This document shows, in pieces, positions 8,401 to 12,073 of a stretch of 12,073 nucleotides of DNA. A program made the translations under genes and the position numbers. Origin of the DNA: an uncultured Mucilaginibacter sp. (GTDB lineage Bacteria; Bacteroidota; Bacteroidia; Sphingobacteriales; Sphingobacteriaceae); NCBI GenBank assembly GCA_946479225.1, contig CAMLFI010000037.1, positions 1 to 12,073 of the forward strand, written 5' to 3'. The notes under the pieces are model-generated. The model ran no database searches. It was not told the DNA's origin and saw only the letters and a program-made list of their open reading frames with translations. Positions within the stretch are counted from its first letter, which is position 1. Each line of letters begins with the position of its first letter.

Positions 8401-9052
8401 GGGTGCGGCTATAAATCCTAATTGGGGTTACCATTCTTCACCTGCGATGGCATTTCTGCTTACGCTGTTTAACGTAAGGCTTGGTTGGTGGATGGGAAAC
8501 CCGCGTTTGAAGAAGTGGAAGAACTCCGACCCAAAACTCGGGCTGGTTTATCTTATGCGCGACCTGCTCGGAAAGTCAGATATTAACATGAATTATGTAT
8601 GTCTTTCGGACGGCGGGCATTTTGATAATATGGGTTTATACGAACTTATCCGCCGGCGTTGCCACTATATCATACTCGGCGATGGTGAGCAAGACGTGAA
8701 AGGCACCTGTGAAGGACTGGCGAATGCTATAAGGAGGTGCCGCATAGACTTTGGAGTTGAAATAAACGTTTTGCCGACAGGTGATGATGAAACCGATAAG
8801 CAACCCACTAAAACTCATATAACCTACTTCTCAATCAAATATCCGGGCTCTAAAACAAAAGGTAAACTTATCTATATAAAAGCAGGACTAACAGGTGATG
8901 AGACCGTTGATATAAAAGAATACGCGGCTGCAAATCCGGATTTTCCACAACAATCAACTAATGATCAGTTTTTTGACGAGGCACAATTTGAAAGTTACCG
9001 TAAACTCGGTTTTCATTCAATAAGAGATGAAAACGAACTGGACCTGCCCTAA
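5498..9052 (+). CDS. Patatin-like phospholipase family protein with a large internal transmembrane block
   Basis: The product has 1184 residues and is a predicted membrane-bound lipid acyl hydrolase of the patatin superfamily. Residues 1-300 are mostly helical with no domain I recognise. The catalytic core opens at 312-328 with the oxyanion motif SGGGIRS (316-322). The nucleophile follows in STVSGGGYIG, with Ser349 as the likely catalytic serine. Residues about 428-832 are an insert with some nine to ten hydrophobic segments (near 428-452, 462-483, 522-539, 553-574, 601-622, 654-677, 700-718, 726-741, 763-786 and 812-832). The core then resumes with NEFSLHHFYRNRL (835-847), SGAAINP, FNVRLGWWMGNPR and the catalytic aspartate in SDGGHFDNMGLYEL (Asp1038). 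The Ser-Asp dyad is therefore complete but split by the membrane block. The first position of the usual GxSxG elbow is Thr rather than Gly, a variant I recall from related bacterial proteins. No signal peptide is seen. The substrate is unknown, probably membrane phospholipid. No nucleotide-cyclase or immunity gene is nearby, so a defence role is unsupported. Confidence 0.88.
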   Translation: MDIVTDLTAEAISYITLFQDILKSNPPMEFSGDLDSREDWSKIVTGYFKDKTLTANQEEQLRDLVWHSPIKYDPGLLKERYVAMTANLMQWLSDKVEPKSSDQSLLTWFRTLFIKQNTDTGIFQPPYQWRQQIRAVLYDTPKERIALAQILNYMPVQIILALFGKDQPSYLIRLYQVYEFEGDNLFSTFDKQKHNEFWDATVKVHRQKRRFLATTLPESNNILAAEQLLVNDGMLLQELKYREFTLPFETLYRDELIEVAAARKKRMTEAAMVSAQQTDKEAAGVLQADKDIIEHDEVFDPLHRAQDMKLMGLAFSGGGIRSATFNLGIIQRLASLNLLHRFDYASTVSGGGYIGAWLNSWIKRTGSVNKVSDRLCPDKSADPLADEVRPIRWLRMFSNYLSPNASIMSSDAWASGMTWFRNTFINQVVLLLCLLTVLLFIDNIYYSWVALVTNQTKAPSQLSVVIVTGLLFIPGIACAAIAMSSFYRTPKTSKQTFINEVREKLRDSFLFSLSGKTLTPHFLVMWSCICALIVSSFVVKYQPGIKSYDASLFNWITFSTFVAFLVVAIWGNYHKREELKLAGLANVKAGKNSIVSTINNWQILLAIVLSSAVASIAFTAMLKSAAHLPDIICISCAKLNTSYEILDKVSPASVIFVIGVPLIMEMFAIAVVIRMALMGNLFPDHRREWWGRVGGYTHRFILMWILVGFITLIMPKLWGSYVLPVAWGGWLGVITFGVKKAFEAREETAEKNSAISSMLIKAVPFIFMIGVLLIGAWLLQYLHPLSAVINEWLADTGILPASYFSRSRVVNLGDVLLTLIFLVLTLLLSWRVGVNEFSLHHFYRNRLIRAFLGATRTREDRIKTANPFTGFDTNDDVLLKSMCTKEGYFGPFPIINAALNATVVSALDRQDRMAESFIFSPLYCGFDFSPTRSSTYNIDSIYEYGYRQTDKYANENGGPTLGTAMAISGAAINPNWGYHSSPAMAFLLTLFNVRLGWWMGNPRLKKWKNSDPKLGLVYLMRDLLGKSDINMNYVCLSDGGHFDNMGLYELIRRRCHYIILGDGEQDVKGTCEGLANAIRRCRIDFGVEINVLPTGDDETDKQPTKTHITYFSIKYPGSKTKGKLIYIKAGLTGDETVDIKEYAAANPDFPQQSTNDQFFDEAQFESYRKLGFHSIRDENELDLP

Positions 9053-9083
9053 TAAGCGTTGTTTAAAAGCAGCGCTTATTTTG
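9051..9083 (+). terminator. Hairpin terminator of the patatin-like gene
   Basis: AATAAGCGTTG (9051-9061) pairs with CAGCGCTTATT (9070-9080): an 11-bp stem with one U-G pair and an 8-nt loop, followed by two more T residues. The stem overlaps the TAA stop codon at 9050-9052, as at the end of the copper operon. The position right behind the gene supports an intrinsic terminator, although the T tract is short. Confidence 0.65.
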
Positions 9084-9160
9084 CGGAATTTACAACAGCA
9101 CCTTGTAACAGTTATTGATTGACTTTGTCAGTCACAGCAAAAATTCCTAACGAATAAGTC

Positions 9161-9275
9161 TGTTGCAAAGTGTTGCATGTTGCGACATCTGATATCTGCA
9201 ATAGACTGATAATCAAAAATTTGCAAAAAAAGGATGTCGCACTTTGTTGCAGCTGTTGCATATATTTTTGCAACA
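9161..9275. repeat. Cluster of TGTTGCA words with an embedded inverted repeat
   Basis: TGTTGCA occurs at 9161-9167, 9171-9177, 9245-9251 and 9254-9260, with a near copy TGTTGCG at 9178-9184 and the reverse complement TGCAACA at 9269-9275. Between the two groups, GCGACATC (9182-9189) and GATGTCGC (9233-9240) form an 8-bp inverted repeat 43 bp apart. Flanking CAAAGTG (9166-9172) and its complement CACTTTG (9240-9246) extend the symmetry imperfectly. This lies in the spacer between two convergent genes and encodes no protein. It may be a transcript-end structure, a dispersed genomic repeat or a protein-binding cluster. The sequence does not decide which. Confidence 0.6.
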
Positions 9276-9283
9276 CCCTTTTT
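9254..9283 (+). terminator. Possible second terminator hairpin between the convergent genes
   Basis: TGTTGCA (9254-9260) and TGCAACA (9269-9275) form a 7-bp stem with an 8-nt AT-rich loop, followed after CCC by five T residues (9279-9283). It faces the plus strand and would back up the terminator behind the patatin-like gene. The stem is short and the gap before the T tract is suboptimal. Confidence 0.35.
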
Positions 9284-9297
9284 ATTAATATGTATCC

Positions 9298-11568
9298 CTA
9301 CCCTACCTGTGATTGCGCGTCAATCACCGCAATATTTACCATGTTAACTATCTCTCTTACGGTACTTCCCATTTGCAATACATGCACCGGCTTATTAAGG
9401 CCCAACAAAATAGGTCCGATAGCCTCGGCCTCGCCCAACTCCTGTAGTATCTTATAAGCAACATTTCCCGACTCCAGGTTAGGGAATACAAGCGTATTTG
9501 CCGGTGCATCTTTCAACGTACTAAAATCAAAATTCTCTTCAAGTAGTTTAGGATTAAGTGCAAAGTTTACCTGCATTTCTCCGTCTATAACTATATCAGG
9601 ATATTTCTCGCGTATAACACGCACCACCTCTGCCGTTTTTTCCGGGATCTTGCCGTCAGTAGAACCGAAGTTAGAATAGGATATAATAGCGATACGGGGC
9701 TCTACATTGAATTTTTTCACCGCGTCGTTAACCAGTACAGTAATATCGACTAACTCGTCTACAGAAGGATCTTTGTTGATACTGGTATCGCCCAAAAATA
9801 TGGGGCCACGTTTGGTCAACATCATATAAATACCTGCTACCCTTTTTACCGATGGCTTGGTGCCTATTATTTGCAAGGCAGGTTTCACGGTTACTGCATA
9901 ATCCATTGTGATACCCGATATAAGCGCATCAGCATCGCCAAACTGAACCATTGAGGCACCGAAATAGTTACGGTCCAGGATCAATTTGTTTGCCTGCTTT
10001 CTGCTCATGCCCTTGCGTTGCCTTTTTCTGTATAGAAACTCAGCATATTGCTTCAATTTCTCTGTTTCCAGAGCAGGCTCAAATATTTGCACATCGTCCA
10101 GATCAAGGTTATTCTCATTCATCAATGCCTGGATCCGTTCTTTATTTCCCAGCAGGATAGGTATAGCGATACCTTCATCCTTAACAATTTGGGCAGCTTT
10201 TAATATCTTATAGTTATCCGCTTCGGCAAAAACAACCCGTTTAGGGGCCGATTTGGCTTTATTGGTCAACGCCCGCAGCATCACATTTTCTACCCCCATA
10301 CGCTGGTGCAGCTCTTCCTCGTACGCATCCCAATCAGTAATTACCTTTCTGGCTACGCCTGATGCAATTGCTGCTTTTGCCACCGCCGGCGACACCGTGC
10401 TTATCAGCCGCGGGTCCATTGGTTTAGGAATGATGTATTCCTTGCCAAAAGTTAAATGCTTAACATTATACGCCTGGGTAACAGATTCGGGTACCGGTTT
10501 TTTAACCAGTTCAGCAATGGCATATACAGCCGCTATCTTCATTTCTTCATTAATGGCCCTGGCTCTAACGTCTAAAGCCCCTCTGAAGATGAAGGGGAAA
10601 CCTAAAACATTGTTAACCTGGTTCGGAAAATCAGATCGGCCGGTTGCCATAATTACATCATCGCGGGTGCGCACAGCAAGGTCATAAGCAATTTCCGGAT
10701 CCGGATTAGCCATAGCAAATACGATAGGATTAGCCGCCATAGAAAGCAGCATTTCCGGACTAAATGTATTGGCGCTCGACAGGCCTATAAATACATCGGC
10801 ATCTTTAATAGCTTCATCTAATGTGTTTAAGCTAGTGCCGGTTGTAGCAAATTCTGCTTTTATAGGTTCTAGGTCTGCTCTATCGGCGCGGATCACCCCT
10901 TTCCTATCCAGCATTACAATATTCTCTTTCTTTGCGCCCACGCTCAGGTAAAGACGTGCGCATGATATCGCAGCCGCACCTGCACCGTTTATAACGATCT
11001 TTACTTTGCTGATATCTTTTTCCTGGATCTCGCAGGCATTGATCAAAGCAGCAGATGAAATTATGGCCGTTCCGTGCTGGTCGTCATGCATCACCGGGAT
11101 ATTCATCTCGGCTTTTAGCCTTCTCTCTATTTCAAAGCATTCAGGTGCCTTAATATCTTCCAGGTTTATACCGCCGAAGGTAGGTTCTAGTATTTTAACA
11201 GTATTAACAAACTCATCAATATTTTTGGTATCTAACTCAAGGTCAAACACATCAATGTCGGCAAATATCTTAAACAACAACCCTTTACCTTCCATTACCG
11301 GCTTACCGGCCTGCGCGCCTATATCGCCCAAACCTAGCACAGCAGTACCGTTACTTATTACAGCAACGAGGTTCCCTTTAGCAGTATATTTATAAGCGTC
11401 CTCTTCATTTTCTGCTATTCTTAAACAGGGCTCGGCCACCCCGGGAGAATATGCAAGCGAAAGATCGCGTTGTGTTCTGTAAGGCTTAGTTGGGATGACC
11501 TCTATCTTACCCGGCCTGCCCATAGCATGGTAGTCCAGCGCGTCGGTCGTTTTGTTATTGTCAGTCAT
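9298..11568 (-). CDS. maeB: NADP-type malic enzyme with C-terminal phosphotransacetylase-like domain
   Basis: This enzyme decarboxylates malate oxidatively to pyruvate and CO2, usually making NADPH, in the cytoplasm. Its 756 residues match the roughly 760 typical of MaeB. The malic domain shows LAYSPGVAEPC (Tyr40), GKPVMEGKG (Lys95, the likely catalytic lysine), GINLEDIKAPECFEIE (metal ligands Glu137 and Asp138) and MHDDQHGTA (Asp163). The dinucleotide fold has NGAGAAA (194-200), and ANPDPEI follows. From about residue 430 (KRVVFAEADN) to near 750 lies a phosphotransacetylase-like domain, including SYSNFGS and PNLESGN. In E. coli MaeB this domain mediates allosteric control by acetyl-CoA rather than transacetylation; the same is assumed here. 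The ATG at 11568 is preceded by an AT-rich leader with no Shine-Dalgarno, and a weak TAGATTTC box on the minus strand (11613-11620) may be the promoter. It stands alone, convergent with the patatin-like gene. NADP preference is inferred from the family, not read from residues. Confidence 0.96.
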   Translation of the reverse strand: MTDNNKTTDALDYHAMGRPGKIEVIPTKPYRTQRDLSLAYSPGVAEPCLRIAENEEDAYKYTAKGNLVAVISNGTAVLGLGDIGAQAGKPVMEGKGLLFKIFADIDVFDLELDTKNIDEFVNTVKILEPTFGGINLEDIKAPECFEIERRLKAEMNIPVMHDDQHGTAIISSAALINACEIQEKDISKVKIVINGAGAAAISCARLYLSVGAKKENIVMLDRKGVIRADRADLEPIKAEFATTGTSLNTLDEAIKDADVFIGLSSANTFSPEMLLSMAANPIVFAMANPDPEIAYDLAVRTRDDVIMATGRSDFPNQVNNVLGFPFIFRGALDVRARAINEEMKIAAVYAIAELVKKPVPESVTQAYNVKHLTFGKEYIIPKPMDPRLISTVSPAVAKAAIASGVARKVITDWDAYEEELHQRMGVENVMLRALTNKAKSAPKRVVFAEADNYKILKAAQIVKDEGIAIPILLGNKERIQALMNENNLDLDDVQIFEPALETEKLKQYAEFLYRKRQRKGMSRKQANKLILDRNYFGASMVQFGDADALISGITMDYAVTVKPALQIIGTKPSVKRVAGIYMMLTKRGPIFLGDTSINKDPSVDELVDITVLVNDAVKKFNVEPRIAIISYSNFGSTDGKIPEKTAEVVRVIREKYPDIVIDGEMQVNFALNPKLLEENFDFSTLKDAPANTLVFPNLESGNVAYKILQELGEAEAIGPILLGLNKPVHVLQMGSTVREIVNMVNIAVIDAQSQVG

Positions 11569-11729
11569 AAAGTGGTTATGGTTGATTTAATTTTCAGTCA
11601 GCTTTAAAAAGGGAAATCTACAAATTATTGCCATTACTTAGGTTGCTGTTTAAGAAAATAGCGTGAATTACCGTATTTCTTACGAATACGATCAGCGCAC
11701 TACTAATAACCAAAGCTGAAACTATTTGC
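11569..11729. other. Spacer between the barrel-protein gene and maeB
   Basis: This 161-bp spacer sits between two genes read in the same direction. It holds a small inverted repeat CGTATT/AATACG (11672-11677 and 11685-11690, 7-nt loop), a weak candidate terminator for the upstream barrel gene. It also holds the tentative maeB promoter box TAGATTTC (minus strand 11613-11620), which matches seven of the eight positions of TAnnTTTG. Neither is strong. Confidence 0.3.
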
Positions 11730-12073
11730 TTAATAGATAAAACTGCCATCGCCCCGGCGCTGTAAAACTCTGCCACCGCGCTCCGGCCTTCCGCTCCATT
11801 TTTGCAGATTTAACCGCAACCCAAACAGAAAATATCTGCTTAATGCGTTGGAGAGCGTATTGGTTACCGCCTGTGAGGTTACCGTTTGTTGAACAAAATT
11901 GTTTTGATGCAGCAAATCAAAAGCATTAAAGGTTAGCACCAGGTTTCTGCGTGCAAAAAACTCTTTCTCAAAACCGGCATTGATAATAAGCGGACTGGTG
12001 TTATAAGTGCCTAACCCTGTAACATAACTTTTGGACACCCTGTAGTTAACCTGGAAGGTTTTAAAGAAATACA
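11730..12073 (-). CDS. Outer-membrane beta-barrel protein, C-terminal fragment (5' end outside the window)
   Basis: The minus-strand frame is open from the right edge to the TAA at 11730-11732, so about 114 codons of the 3' end are visible. A GTG at 12038 is internal: the frame continues upstream as YFFKTFQVNYR without interruption. The pattern is alternating strands of a barrel end, with RRNLVLTFNAFDLLHQNN, then a turn rich in T/V/S/N, then SRYFLFGLRLNLQKW as the last strand. This resembles the end of the outer-membrane beta-barrel family (TonB-receptor-like, PF14905 type) common in Bacteroidota. After the last strand there is a short basic Gly/Arg-rich tail (SGRPERGGRVLQRRGDG). The ligand and any plug domain cannot be seen. 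The family call is likely, not certain. Confidence 0.75.
   Translation of the reverse strand, partial: YFFKTFQVNYRVSKSYVTGLGTYNTSPLIINAGFEKEFFARRNLVLTFNAFDLLHQNNFVQQTVTSQAVTNTLSNALSRYFLFGLRLNLQKWSGRPERGGRVLQRRGDGSFIY

Noticed and set aside
5498..9052. Patatin-like protein as the effector of a CBASS-type defence system
   Set aside because: No CD-NTase, ubiquitin-like accessory or other defence gene is adjacent; the neighbours are a copper operon and malic enzyme.
9161..9275. CRISPR-like array
   Set aside because: The repeated unit is only 7 bp, spacing is irregular, one copy is inverted and there is no cas gene.

Overview
The window looks like chromosomal DNA from a Bacteroidota species, probably of the Sphingobacteriaceae (Mucilaginibacter/Pedobacter type). 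The evidence is a beta-propeller sensor of the hybrid two-component type, an outer-membrane beta-barrel protein of the Bacteroidota kind, two copies of the Bacteroidota-style -7 promoter octamer (TAAATTTG, matching TAnnTTTG), start codons without clear Shine-Dalgarno sequences, and moderate GC with AT-rich spacers. The taxon is inferred from gene content only. I see no tRNA, rRNA, CRISPR array, transposase or integrase.

Layout, left to right. (1) Positions 1-1839, minus strand: the first 613 codons of a two-component regulator propeller protein with a signal peptide; the gene runs off the left edge. (2) Positions 2101-5213, minus strand: a compact copper-homeostasis operon read copA, small CGGC metal-binding protein, AraC-type regulator with an N-terminal metal-binding-like domain. 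Spacers are 19 and 24 bp, the operon starts just downstream of a TAAATTTG box and ends in a perfect 19-bp hairpin that contains the last stop codon. (3) Positions 5188-5497: a 310-bp divergent promoter region. (4) Positions 5498-9052, plus strand: a 1184-residue membrane protein with a patatin-like phospholipase core split by a block of about nine to ten transmembrane segments. (5) Positions 9053-9297: the spacer between two convergent genes, with a terminator hairpin and a cluster of TGTTGCA words in both orientations. (6) Positions 9298-11568, minus strand: malic enzyme of the MaeB type with a C-terminal phosphotransacetylase-like domain. (7) Positions 11730-12073, minus strand: the C-terminal end of an outer-membrane beta-barrel protein that runs off the right edge.

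Functionally, the strongest unit is the copper operon. An inner-membrane Cu(I) exporter, a soluble metal-binding protein and a putative metal-sensing transcription factor each carry a CxxC loop, and each loop is different. A self-regulating circuit is a reasonable inference: copper read by the HMA-like domain of the regulator controls the operon that encodes it. The patatin-like gene diverges from this operon across a shared 310-bp region, but nothing in the sequence proves a functional link. The malic enzyme is central carbon metabolism, and the two edge genes belong to neighbouring units that cannot be judged from this window. I did not find a clear, wholly new multi-gene system. The items most worth following up are the HMA-AraC regulator, the membrane-split patatin and the TGTTGCA cluster.
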